Part shown: positions 1-6,228 of the stretch, one piece after another | Layout of the letters: each line of letters starts with the position of its first letter | Numbering within the stretch: the stretch's first letter is position 1 | DNA from: Acidobacteriota bacterium | GTDB taxonomy: Bacteria > Acidobacteriota > Terriglobia > Acidiferrales > UBA7541 | Direction of reading: 5' to 3' | Length of the DNA: 7,905 bases | Assembly: GCA_003224135.1 (NCBI GenBank) | Contig: QHYO01000674.1 | Span: 1-7,905 of the forward strand | The notes under the pieces: model-generated | Databases searched by the model: none | What the model was told of the DNA's origin: nothing | Seen by the model: the letters and a program-made list of their open reading frames with translations, nothing else | Translations under genes and position numbers: made by a program

Positions 1-230
1 AGAGTCTTTACCAAATTCTACAGATTTTCAGCATCACGAGTCTTGAAAAGGTGCCCATTTTACAGGTGTTCGAGGCATTCGACCCCCAATCGGAGTTACT
101 CGATAACTCTAATCAGCTAATTCTATTCGGCTTATAACCGGACAGCAGTGATAGTTGACAATTTCCCGTCACGTCCGGCACTCTTCGAACACCACAGTCA
201 AATAACTGCACCGATCCCTATGTTGTCCGA
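1..230. other. Left-edge stretch without a recognisable gene
   Basis: No reading frame with protein-like composition is visible on either strand. The stretch is more AT-rich than the rest of the window. A TTGACA hexamer sits at 155-160 on the plus strand, but no good -10 box follows at the usual spacing. CCGGAC at 138-143 and GTCCGG at 173-178 are complementary but far apart, so I do not call them a structure. It is probably the intergenic region downstream of the fecR-like gene. Confidence 0.5.
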
Positions 231-231
231 G

Positions 232-253
232 TGCGACTATCCCCGCAGTCGCA
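232..253 (-). terminator. Stem-loop just downstream of the fecR-like gene
   Basis: TGCGACT (232-238) and AGTCGCA (247-253) form a perfect 7-bp stem around an 8-base loop. The stem lies about 20 bases past the stop codon of the minus-strand FecR-domain gene, where a terminator would be expected. No run of T follows on the minus strand, so it is not a classical intrinsic terminator. It may instead be a 3'-end stabilising hairpin or chance. Confidence 0.35.
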
Positions 254-274
254 ATTGAGAAGGACCTCACCGTC

Positions 275-1099
275 TCATCCGCACGCTGGGCTGTTGGGCT
301 TACAAGTAGTGTTGGGCTGCGGCGGGGCACTGTTGTTCCCATGCGTCACCACGACCGGAATCAGGATCGCCGGAATCACGGCAAGAATTCCCAGGGTAAT
401 CGCGGCGCCCTTGCCAATGTGATGGCCGACATTTTGAACACCGACTTTCCCGCCCACATCCGTTGTCGTCCCGGCGTCCACCAGCACATCGAGTGTCGCC
501 TGCGTGGGTGCCTGCGGTCCCGTGCTGTCATTCGAGCGCACGCTCGTCATCTGTCCGGCTTTCACGATCACGCACACGCCTGCAAGGTTGCAAACTTTGA
601 CGATTCCTTCGAATACGATCACGTTCATCGTTCCGGTTGAATTATCGAATCCTGTAAAAAAGTCCGTGCCCACCACTCCGGCCACTCCCGCGGGCGTGCG
701 GACTTCGAATTTTCCGTCGGGTTTCGTGATTTTTTGCGCTTGTGAGCGGATTTTTCCGTAGGTCAGTTCCAATTCGGTTTGCTGCGCTCCGGCGTCGTGC
801 TTTAGCACTTTGATGGATGAATCCGATCCGACGTTCAACACCGATCCGTCATCCAGCGCGACTCGCGCTCGTGCGCTGGCCTGCGTATTCACTACGTCCA
901 ACCAGTCCACAACGGTTTTCGCCGATGCAGAGATCGTTTTTGCTCCACGCGCGATACTTACCGCTGGAATCACGCGGGAAACTTCGCCGGCTCTTTGGCC
1001 GGGCGTATCCGGTGCGGCAAGAGTTTCGCTCGGAATGCACAGCAGTGCGGACAAGCTAAACGCCAAAACGCAGGCGTGCGGAGACTTCATCTTCTTCAT
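275..1099 (-). CDS. Secreted FecR-domain protein with C-terminal membrane segment
   Basis: This 274-residue protein has a clear Sec signal peptide (basic MKKMK start, hydrophobic stretch about 9-22, probable cleavage near LAA at 27-29). A FecR-type beta-rich domain follows at about 75-170: the VALDDGSVLNVGSDSSIKV stretch, the YGKIRSQ segment, and TPAGVAGVVGTDF at 135-147, which corresponds to the typical TPxAVxGVRGTEF motif. A hydrophobic segment at about 233-252 and a short Pro/Asn/Cys-containing tail close the protein. FecR proteins classically transmit iron-siderophore signals from TonB receptors to an ECF sigma factor. Here no sigma factor or receptor gene is adjacent and the signal peptide implies an exported domain, so I infer an envelope or scaffold role rather than classic FecR signalling. 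AGGAG stands 8 bases before the ATG, supporting this start. The domain call is firm; the function is unknown. Confidence 0.85.
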   Translation of the reverse strand: MKKMKSPHACVLAFSLSALLCIPSETLAAPDTPGQRAGEVSRVIPAVSIARGAKTISASAKTVVDWLDVVNTQASARARVALDDGSVLNVGSDSSIKVLKHDAGAQQTELELTYGKIRSQAQKITKPDGKFEVRTPAGVAGVVGTDFFTGFDNSTGTMNVIVFEGIVKVCNLAGVCVIVKAGQMTSVRSNDSTGPQAPTQATLDVLVDAGTTTDVGGKVGVQNVGHHIGKGAAITLGILAVIPAILIPVVVTHGNNSAPPQPNTTCKPNSPACG

Positions 1100-1255
1100 C
1101 GAGGGCTCTCCTGAATTGATTGCCGTTACTACCTTTGTTACTGGAGCGCCGCCGTGGTGTCAATTTGAATTCCCCCGAAGTTTCCCACCCGCTACCTCAA
1201 CTCACGCATTATTTCGGCCTGTGCGCTATCCCGCCCGACTCTTCTCGGCTCCAAG

Positions 1256-1640
1256 TCAATTCGGCAGGTAGCGCAAAATCTCCGCCGTCCGGTCGTGTTG
1301 TTGCGGCGGTCGCAGGAATGACTGACCACTGCCTCCGTCATTTTGCGAAGGATTTCTTCCGGTGTTTTTTCCCGTAGGGACTCGCATATTTCTTGCACTT
1401 TCTCCATGCCAAAGAAGTCGCCCGTGGAATTCTGCGATTCGCTGAATCCATCGCTCAGAAAAATTACGGAGTCGCCGCGTTCGAGCTGTACGGTTTCGCT
1501 TTCGTAGTCTGTTTCCGGCGACATTCCTGGCGGAATGCCGCGAAGTTCCAGCTCCCGGCAGCCGCGCGCTGAAAGAATCAGCGGTTCGCAACGCGCACTG
1601 CGGCAGCATTCCCACCACTTGCCCGCCACCAAAAACAACC
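1256..1640 (-). pseudogene. Remnant of a SpoIIE/PPM-type serine phosphatase
   Basis: One minus-strand frame gives a typical C-terminal half of a SpoIIE-like PPM phosphatase: EPLILSARGCRELELRGIPPGM, then VQLERGDSVIFLSDGFSES (the GD..ll.sDG.sE motif) and FFGMEKVQEICES. After MTEAV (about 1330) the match moves to the next frame, where PPQQHDRTAEILRYLPN and a stop at 1256 give the expected family ending. At least one frameshift therefore lies between about 1315 and 1345. The family's final DD-x-T metal site reads HDRT, with one Asp missing. Before EPLIL the usual NAGH motif is also scrambled, and nothing recognisable lies upstream, so the N-terminal half is gone. It was probably a regulator acting on phosphorylated anti-sigma-antagonist proteins. 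It sits upstream of the FecR-domain gene on the same strand. A sequencing error could explain one shift but not the missing N-terminus. Confidence 0.7.
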
Positions 1641-1668
1641 CCTGTTGTTTCCTGATGCACTCTGGACG

Positions 1669-1684
1669 CGCTAGCTAGCTAGCG
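1669..1684. repeat. 16-bp perfect palindrome of CTAG repeats, stops in six frames
   Basis: CGCTAGCTAGCTAGCG is perfectly self-complementary. TAG occurs at 1672, 1676 and 1680, one in each plus-strand frame, and the palindrome gives the same on the minus strand, so no reading frame crosses it. It separates the phosphatase remnant (minus strand) from the pilin-like gene (plus strand). Confidence 0.8.
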
Positions 1685-1720
1685 GTTGCGGGCCGCGGCA
1701 CGGCGAGTCAGAATGTCCTC

Positions 1721-2110
1721 ATGCGAGCTTTCGCTTTGATCCTGGTCGCGGCTGCCATCATGGGAGGCATCTACTTCTATTACGTCAAGAAGATGCCCAC
1801 GACCGATTCTGGCACCGCTCCCACTCAGGCCATCAGCCTCACCGGCGTTCGCATGGACATCACGCAAATCGCGCAGGCCGAACGCACCTACGTGGCCACC
1901 AATGGCCACTGCGTCAACCTGGACGAACTTTCCTCGTCCGGACTCGTGAATCTCGCCAGAACCGAGCGCGACGGCTACAGCTATGAAATCCAGTGCAGCG
2001 GAACCGAATTCGTCGTGACCGCGCGGCACGCTCCTGCCCCGCCGGACTCCCCAATCCGCTACCCGACCCTCAGCATCAACCAGAACATGCAGGTCAGCGA
2101 GGCCCAGTAA
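1721..2110 (+). CDS. Pilin-like single-span membrane protein, hypothetical
   Basis: The 129-residue product begins with a short hydrophobic helix (residues about 4-21, AFALILVAAAIMGGIYFYY) followed by KK, giving an N-terminal membrane anchor with the rest outside. The outer part (about 44-128) has the look of a type IV pilin or pseudopilin globular domain: ITQIAQAERTYVATNGHC, LDEL, GYSYEI, FVVTARHAPAPPDS, and an ending with SINQNMQV. Two cysteines (64 and 92) could form a disulfide. The classical prepilin peptidase site (G-F-T-L-x-E) is absent, so it is probably not a processed pilin subunit. The ATG at 1721 has no clear ribosome binding site. No other pilus gene is near. The family resemblance is from motif memory; the function is unknown. 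Confidence 0.65.
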   Translation: MRAFALILVAAAIMGGIYFYYVKKMPTTDSGTAPTQAISLTGVRMDITQIAQAERTYVATNGHCVNLDELSSSGLVNLARTERDGYSYEIQCSGTEFVVTARHAPAPPDSPIRYPTLSINQNMQVSEAQ

Positions 2111-2266
2111 GAAGTCCTTCTAGAGCCTTACGGGCAGAATCTCTGTAAACTTTTCGGAACTTTTTCCTGCCCCGCTACGTTCCTTTCCACAGAGCGGCGC
2201 CACGGCGCTGCGACAGATTCCCCGGGCACGACATTCAGCTAGAGAGATAGTTTATTAGGACGTTAA

Positions 2267-2271
2267 AGGAG
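2267..2271 (+). promoter_or_regulatory. Ribosome binding site that decides the start of the next gene
   Basis: AGGAG at 2267-2271 directly abuts an ATG at 2272 but lies 6 bases before a second in-frame ATG at 2278. The spacing favours 2278 as the real start. Confidence 0.65.
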
Positions 2272-2277
2272 ATGGTT

Positions 2278-2643
2278 ATGGGTGACGTCGGTGTTGGCAT
2301 CGTTGGTCTGGCGGCAGTTGTTCTTTCCTTGGGCATTCCGATGGCGGCCATGTATACGTACTATCGCGTGAAGAAGCTGCGTGCCGATGAACGCATGGCG
2401 GCAATCGCGCGCGGCATCACGGTCCCGTTCGAGACGGAAGTTACGCCCACGGCGCGTTCTCGCAAGAATGGAATACTGCTCGTGAGCGGCGCAATCGGCT
2501 TCATGGCAACTTTCGGAGCCATCGCCGGCATCGAACACGAGCCGGACACCTGGTCCGCGGCGGCATTTGGCTTGATTCCTCTCGCCATCGGCATCGGGTA
2601 CTTTGTCGATTTCACACTCAGCCGCCGCGAAGCCCATTCCTGA
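2278..2643 (+). CDS. Small two-span membrane protein, DUF6249-like
   Basis: From the preferred start the protein has 121 residues. It contains a first hydrophobic helix (about residues 4-26, GIVGLAAVVLSLGIPMAAMY), then a cytoplasmic-looking basic/acidic stretch with KKLRADERMAAIARGITVP. A second hydrophobic region (about 66-84, ILLVSGAIGFMATFGAIAGI) and a third weaker one (about 91-113, AAAFGLIPLAIGIGYFVDF) follow. The pattern of one helix, an 'R..E...AIarG' segment and a hydrophobic hairpin matches small DUF6249-type inner-membrane proteins as I remember them. No enzymatic residue is visible. A good AGGAG precedes it, and a GC-rich hairpin plus T-run lies shortly after the stop, so it is probably a monocistronic unit. 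Function unknown. Confidence 0.7.
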   Translation: MGDVGVGIVGLAAVVLSLGIPMAAMYTYYRVKKLRADERMAAIARGITVPFETEVTPTARSRKNGILLVSGAIGFMATFGAIAGIEHEPDTWSAAAFGLIPLAIGIGYFVDFTLSRREAHS

Positions 2644-2654
2644 TCTTTCCGTAA

Positions 2655-2679
2655 CGCGGGTTTCGCTCCCGCGGCTTTT
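2655..2679 (+). terminator. Intrinsic terminator-like hairpin after the DUF6249-like gene
   Basis: CGCGGG (2655-2660) pairs perfectly with CCCGCG (2668-2673) around a 7-base loop and is followed by GCTTTT. It begins about a dozen bases past the stop at 2643. The T-run is short, so termination may be partial. Confidence 0.55.
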
Positions 2680-2692
2680 CTCCAGCCCAACT

Positions 2693-2713
2693 CCGGCGAA
2701 TTCATTTCGCCGG
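2693..2713 (+). terminator. Second hairpin, 8-bp perfect stem
   Basis: CCGGCGAA (2693-2700) and TTCGCCGG (2706-2713) form a perfect stem with a 5-base loop. It follows the first hairpin by 20 bases and ends about 57 bases before the zinc-ribbon gene. It could be a back-up terminator, or an attenuator or mRNA leader structure for the downstream pair. Only a weak T-run (GTTTT at 2721-2725) follows after a few bases. Confidence 0.45.
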
Positions 2714-2770
2714 GGTTGCCGTTTTCAGCCGAGCCGGACAATCGCAATCCATGTGTTAAACTCCTCTTCG

Positions 2771-3529
2771 ATGCATCCCGCCATTCCTCTGCTTCTCGAA
2801 TTGCAGAAAACAGACAATGAAATCGCATCGCTCCGCGCGAATCTGGATACCGCTCCAAAGCGCATCCGCGAAGCCGATGCTAAATTAAGCGGAGCGCGTG
2901 CGGCTGTGGTGTCAGCGAAGGACGCGCTAGCGCAAATCGTTGCGGTTCGCAAGAAAACAGAATTCGAAGTTACGGAATGGCGCGAACGCGCAAAGAAATT
3001 TCGCGCGCAAACCGCGGCCGTAAAAACCAACGAAGCCTACAAAGCACTGCTGCACGAAATTGCCAACGCTGAAATGGAAATTGCGAAAGCGGAAGACACT
3101 CAGCTCGAACAAATGATGGCCGCCGAAGAAGCCGAAAAAAATGTGAAGACCACCGAGGCCGCGCTACGCGAGTCCGAGCAAACCATCGCCGCAGAACGAA
3201 AAGAAATTGAAAATCGCGCGCGCGAAGTGAATCGTAAATTGCTTGCGGATATTTCCGTGCGCGACAGAATCGCCGCGCAAGTTCCGGAAAAAATCCTCGA
3301 CGTGTATTCGCGCGCCGCGAAACGCCACCACGGTGTCGCTCTCGCCGCAGCCGTAAACGAACAGTGCCGCGGCTGCGGAATGCGCTTGCTTCCGCACGTC
3401 TATCAGGTAGTGTACAAACCGGAAAATCTCGAATTACAAACCTGCGAAACCTGCGGGTGCATTTTGTATCCATCGGAACCGGCCACGCCGCCAAGTTCTG
3501 GCGCAAATCCTTCGGCGGCGTCGGCTTAG
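2771..3529 (+). CDS. Coiled-coil C4 zinc-ribbon protein (FlgZ/CT398-like)
   Basis: The product has 252 residues counted from the ATG at 2771. The frame stays open upstream to 2603, but that part overlaps the previous gene and the hairpins, and family members start with a helix like MHPAIPLLLELQKTDNEIASL. Residues about 5-180 are a long charged, alanine-rich antiparallel coiled coil with the conserved central KTNEAYKALLHEIANAE stretch. A zinc ribbon follows with C199, C202, C225 and C228 (CRGCGMRL and CETCGCIL), then a Pro/Ser/Ala tail. Characterised relatives (Helicobacter HP0958/FlgZ, chlamydial CT398) bind sigma-54 or RNA, but the protein is widespread and its general role is unsettled. It is the first gene of a tight pair with the RNase HI-like gene 16 bases downstream, which suggests a nucleic-acid-related role. 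Confidence 0.85.
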   Translation: MHPAIPLLLELQKTDNEIASLRANLDTAPKRIREADAKLSGARAAVVSAKDALAQIVAVRKKTEFEVTEWRERAKKFRAQTAAVKTNEAYKALLHEIANAEMEIAKAEDTQLEQMMAAEEAEKNVKTTEAALRESEQTIAAERKEIENRAREVNRKLLADISVRDRIAAQVPEKILDVYSRAAKRHHGVALAAAVNEQCRGCGMRLLPHVYQVVYKPENLELQTCETCGCILYPSEPATPPSSGANPSAASA

Positions 3530-3545
3530 TGATGGGGGCTTCGTA

Positions 3546-4208
3546 ATGGCGCCGCGAACTCCACCACATCGCGCTTCGGGACTTTTCGGCGAACCTGCTC
3601 CGGAAACAAAACCCGTTGCGTGGCGCGCGAACATCGATGGCGGCTCGCGCGGAAATCCCGGGCCCGCATCCTATGGTGTGGTGATTCGCGACCCGCGCGG
3701 AGAAATTGTCGCGCGGCTGAAAAAATATATCGGGCGAACCACCAACAACGTCGCGGAATACTACGGGCTGATCGCTGCGCTCGATTACGCGCAATCACAT
3801 TCTATCGGAGCGCTGCGCGTCGAAAGCGATTCCGAACTGCTCGTAAAACAGATGCGCGGGCAATACAAAGTAAAGAGCGCCGATTTGAAACCGTTGTACG
3901 AGCGCGCAAAAAAAATGTCGCAAACATTCGCCTCGTTCCGCATCGATCACGTTTATCGTGAGCAGAACCGCGAAGCCGATTTGCTGGCGAATGAAGCGAT
4001 GGACGAAGTTTCTGGCAAACCGCCCGTTGTCGAGAATCGAAATTCGAAAATGGAAAATGGAAAATCGAAAACCGAAAATCGAAATCCGGCTCCCGCAATC
4101 AAAGTTCGCGCCCGTTTTCGAAGTGGCGTTCTCTATCCCCTCGAGGATGTCGATCTCCCCGACGGCGCTGAAGTGGAAATACTGCTCAGGCTCGCTGGCA
4201 AAAGCTAG
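3546..4208 (+). CDS. Ribonuclease HI-like protein with C-terminal DUF104-like extension
   Basis: The 220-residue product has an RNase H fold at about 25-155: IDGGSRGNPGPASYG (catalytic D31), NNVAEYYGLIAAL (E71), VESDSELLVKQM (D95) and YREQNREADLLANEAMD (D144). All four acidic metal-binding residues are present, so hydrolysis of the RNA strand of RNA-DNA hybrids is likely. This is the short 'RNase HI family' form, without the basic handle of E. coli RnhA. Residues 162-181 are a low-complexity linker rich in E, N, K and S, encoded by degenerate GAAAAT-type repeats. Residues about 184-216 (IKVRARFRSGVLYPLEDVDL, then PDGAEVEILL) match the DUF104/AF2212-type antitoxin domain. No toxin gene follows. 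The gene starts 16 bases after the zinc-ribbon gene, probably in the same transcript. The RNase call is firm; the role of the extension is inference. Confidence 0.9.
   Translation: MAPRTPPHRASGLFGEPAPETKPVAWRANIDGGSRGNPGPASYGVVIRDPRGEIVARLKKYIGRTTNNVAEYYGLIAALDYAQSHSIGALRVESDSELLVKQMRGQYKVKSADLKPLYERAKKMSQTFASFRIDHVYREQNREADLLANEAMDEVSGKPPVVENRNSKMENGKSKTENRNPAPAIKVRARFRSGVLYPLEDVDLPDGAEVEILLRLAGKS
4032..4086 (+). repeat. Degenerate short tandem repeat inside the RNase HI-like gene
   Basis: The stretch consists of about seven imperfect copies of a GAAAATC/GAAAATG-like heptad, which is A-rich on the coding strand and unlike the surrounding GC-rich codons. It stays in frame and encodes the linker at residues 163-181. 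It has the look of an intergenic-type simple repeat that has been captured into the coding sequence. Confidence 0.65.
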
Positions 4209-4332
4209 CGCCGTTTCCGGCATCTCGGTAACGCGACAATCGAAGAGAGATTCCTCGCTGCCCTCCCGAATGACGGTGTGACGAGGGGCGCTGGTGTCAG
4301 CATCAGGCTCTTCAATCAAAACCTAGCTTCAG

Positions 4333-4809
4333 CTATTCCTGAGCGGCGGCGCGCTTCAATGCTGCTATGTCGATCTTTTTCATTTGCAGCATTGCCTGCA
4401 TGACGCGCTGTGCTTTCTTCTGGTCCTTGTCGGCCAGCAATTCGCCCAAGATCGTGGGAGTGACCTGCCAGGACAAACCATATTTGTCTTTCAGCCAGCC
4501 GCATTGTGATTCCTGACCGCCGCCTGCAGTTAGCCTGTTCCAGTAGTGGTCCACTTCTTCCTGCGTCTGGCAATTGATGACGAACGAAATTGCTTCGGTG
4601 AATTTGAAAAGCGGACCACCGTTCAGCGCGATGAAGTCCTGCCCTTCGATTTGGAAGTTCACGACCATGACGGCACCGGCCGGACCGGGTCCGGCTTCTC
4701 CATAGCGCGCGATGTTCAGGATTTTCGAGCCCTTGTAAAGCGAAACGTAAAAGTCGGCTGCTTCCTCGGCATTGCCGTCGAACCACAGAAACGGGCTGAT
4801 TTTTTGCAT
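4333..4809 (-). CDS. PhnB-like VOC-fold protein (glyoxalase superfamily)
   Basis: The 158-residue product opens with [20 protein letters not shown] and [10 protein letters not shown], then shows [18 protein letters not shown] and [19 protein letters not shown]. These are hallmarks of the PhnB / '3-demethylubiquinone-9 3-methyltransferase' Pfam group. That name is misleading: the fold is vicinal-oxygen-chelate and no methyltransferase motif exists. The C-terminal helix with [21 protein letters not shown] is also typical. The frame is open far upstream, but that part is a shadow of mqnC. AAGGA stands about 8 bases before the ATG at 4809, fixing the start. It lies 17 bases downstream of the mqnC stop on the same strand, so co-transcription is likely. 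The substrate is unknown, and I see no evidence that it acts in menaquinone synthesis. Confidence 0.85.
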   Translation of the reverse strand: MQKISPFLWFDGNAEEAADFYVSLYKGSKILNIARYGEAGPGPAGAVMVVNFQIEGQDFIALNGGPLFKFTEAISFVINCQTQEEVDHYWNRLTAGGGQESQCGWLKDKYGLSWQVTPTILGELLADKDQKKAQRVMQAMLQMKKIDIAALKRAAAQE

Positions 4810-4826
4810 GAGGATCCTTATTGTTT

Positions 4827-5861
4827 TTATTTCAGGGCGTAGGAACGGTAGAGGGTGTCGCGCTGGGCGGGGATGAAGCCGGCATCGGAGATCACGCGGC
4901 GAAGTTCGCCTTCGTTGGTGCGATTGCGAACGCCGGCGGCGTACACGACATTTTCTTCGATCAAGATGCTGCCGACGTCGTCGGCGCCGAATTGCAGGCC
5001 GACCTGGCAAACTTTGATCCCGGGAGTGAGCCAGCTCGATTGGATGTGATCGATGTTGTCGAGGTAAAGGCGGCTGACGGCGAGCGTTTTCAAATAATCG
5101 ACAGCCGTGGTTTCCTGAACTTTTTTTCCGAGCGGCGTGTTGTCGGAAGCGAAAATCCACGGGATGAATGCGGTGAAGCCGCCGGTGTCTTCCTGAATGC
5201 GGCGAATGCGCTCGAAATGATTGACGCGATGGCGCAGCTCTTCGCCGCACCCGAACATCATGGTGGCAGTGGTACGCAGCCCAAGTCTGTGCGCGGCGCG
5301 GTGCATATTTTCCCAATCGTCGCTGGTGCATTTGAGGCGCGCGATTTTGGAGCGGACTTCATCATCGAGAATTTCCGCGCCGCCGCCGGGGATAGATTGC
5401 AGACCAGCGTCCATCAGTCGGCGAATGGTGTCTTCGACGCTGAGTTCGCTGACCTCCGCGATGCAGAGAATTTCCGGCGCGGAAAAACAGTGCAAATGAA
5501 CGGTGGGATAGCGCTGCTTGATGGAGCGGAGAAGATTCTCGTAGTAATCGATTTGCAGATCGGGATGCAGGCCGCCTTGAAGTAGAACCCCGTTGCCGCC
5601 GAGTTCGAGCATTTCTTCAATCTTCTTGAAAATTTCCTCGAAGCTGAGGATGTAGCCGTCTTTTGCGCCGATGGGACGGTAGAAAGCGCAGAAAGAGCAA
5701 TACTCGGTGCAGAAATTGGTGTAATTGATGTTGCGGTCGACCTGGTAGGTGGCGATGCGCGGGTCGTTCTTTTTTAGGCGGACCTGATGGGCGGCCATGC
5801 CGATACCGATGAGGTCATCGGATTCGAGCATGTCGAGGGCTTGTCGTTTGGTCAGTGCCAC
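4827..5861 (-). CDS. mqnC: Cyclic dehypoxanthinyl futalosine synthase
   Basis: This radical SAM enzyme closes dehypoxanthine futalosine into its cyclic form, a step of the futalosine route to menaquinone. The protein has 344 residues, about the usual length. The 4Fe-4S cluster motif is C51-x3-C55-x2-C58 in [17 protein letters not shown]. Other family signatures are [63 protein letters not shown] and QFGADDVGS. The start is GTG (5859-5861), giving [22 protein letters not shown] as in relatives. AAGGAG lies about 14 bases upstream, rather far. No mqnA, mqnB, mqnD or mqnE is in the window; these genes are often scattered. The VOC-fold gene follows downstream. It implies menaquinone-based respiration made without the classical MenFDHCEB pathway. 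Confidence 0.95.
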   Translation of the reverse strand: MALTKRQALDMLESDDLIGIGMAAHQVRLKKNDPRIATYQVDRNINYTNFCTEYCSFCAFYRPIGAKDGYILSFEEIFKKIEEMLELGGNGVLLQGGLHPDLQIDYYENLLRSIKQRYPTVHLHCFSAPEILCIAEVSELSVEDTIRRLMDAGLQSIPGGGAEILDDEVRSKIARLKCTSDDWENMHRAAHRLGLRTTATMMFGCGEELRHRVNHFERIRRIQEDTGGFTAFIPWIFASDNTPLGKKVQETTAVDYLKTLAVSRLYLDNIDHIQSSWLTPGIKVCQVGLQFGADDVGSILIEENVVYAAGVRNRTNEGELRRVISDAGFIPAQRDTLYRSYALK

Positions 5862-6166
5862 GTTGGTTCTAAAGGCTCCTTGATCGCGGCGGGTCGTGCG
5901 GTTCGCCGCAGAGATAGTTTACCTGATACAGCTGCCAGACTGGCAAATCGTAGCAGTCGAAAGATATGAATCGGGTGAAATGGTGTGTACCGGGCCTGCC
6001 AGCTCGAAATGGCAGCCGAAGAAACGTCTGGAAATGGAATGTCTGATGCTAGTTCTTCGATTATTTCTTCGCGGCGGAACGATAAGGTAAGGCGGTCCCA
6101 CAATCCGGTTTCAGGATAGATTGACTTGACAAGACTTGCAGCCCGTTCTGAGAGTGCACCCTTCAT
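5852..6166 (-). CDS. Doubtful small ORF overlapping the mqnC start
   Basis: A 104-codon frame starts at ATG 6166 and ends with TGA at 5852-5854, overlapping the mqnC start by ten bases in another frame. The first two-thirds (SERAASLVKSIYPETGLWDR, then LSFRREEIIEELASDIPF) has a believable helical composition. The last third, rich in Arg and Pro, looks like translated non-coding DNA. No Shine-Dalgarno sequence precedes the ATG, and I recognise no family. The overlap would fit translational coupling to mqnC, but it may equally be mqnC leader sequence. It could also be the remains of a gene. Confidence 0.2.
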   Translation of the reverse strand: MKGALSERAASLVKSIYPETGLWDRLTLSFRREEIIEELASDIPFPDVSSAAISSWQARYTPFHPIHIFRLLRFASLAAVSGKLSLRRTARPAAIKEPLEPTWH

Positions 6167-6211
6167 CTATTTGGTTGGTTCGATTCTTGCAGTCGAGCTT
6201 AGCCTAATGTG

Positions 6212-6227
6212 TACTAAGTCCTTAGTA
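6212..6227. promoter_or_regulatory. Operator-like palindrome between mqnC and the glycosylase gene
   Basis: TACTAAG (6212-6218) and CTTAGTA (6221-6227) are exact reverse complements separated by TC. The element is AT-rich and lies between divergently oriented genes. A TAGTAT at 6223-6228 could serve as a plus-strand -10 box with a poor -35 (TTAGCC at 6199-6204), so a bound dimer would cover it. Such a 7-2-7 dyad is typical of small dimeric winged-helix or Rrf2/BlaI-like repressors; the actual regulator is unknown. Confidence 0.45.
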
Positions 6228-6228
6228 T

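Noticed and set aside
2603..2770. Upstream extension of the zinc-ribbon protein
   Set aside because: It would overlap the preceding gene and span two hairpins, and homologues begin at the coiled coil (MHPAIPLLLELQ).
2970..3794. 274-codon open frame on the minus strand
   Set aside because: It lies antisense to the zinc-ribbon and RNase HI-like genes, and its product is extremely Arg/Phe-rich without any family motif; it is a shadow frame.
4032..4086. CRISPR-like array
   Set aside because: Units are about seven bases, imperfect and contiguous, without spacers, and no cas gene is present.
4209..4332. Possible bidirectional terminator between the convergent RNase HI-like and VOC genes
   Set aside because: Only a 4-bp stem (GCTG/CAGC) or one with a very long loop can be drawn, and no T-run accompanies it.
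4810..5331. Upstream extension of the VOC-fold gene frame
   Set aside because: It overlaps mqnC in another frame and translates to Arg/His-rich nonsense. The ribosome binding site before ATG 4809 and family alignment fix the start there.
4821..5585. 254-codon open frame on the plus strand
   Set aside because: It is antisense to mqnC, which is certain from its radical SAM motifs. The alanine/aspartate-rich product is a codon-bias artefact.
5932..6016. Two small inverted repeats with TGCCA/TGGCA arms upstream of mqnC
   Set aside because: Arms of only 5-6 bases with different loops; too weak to call a riboswitch or an operator.
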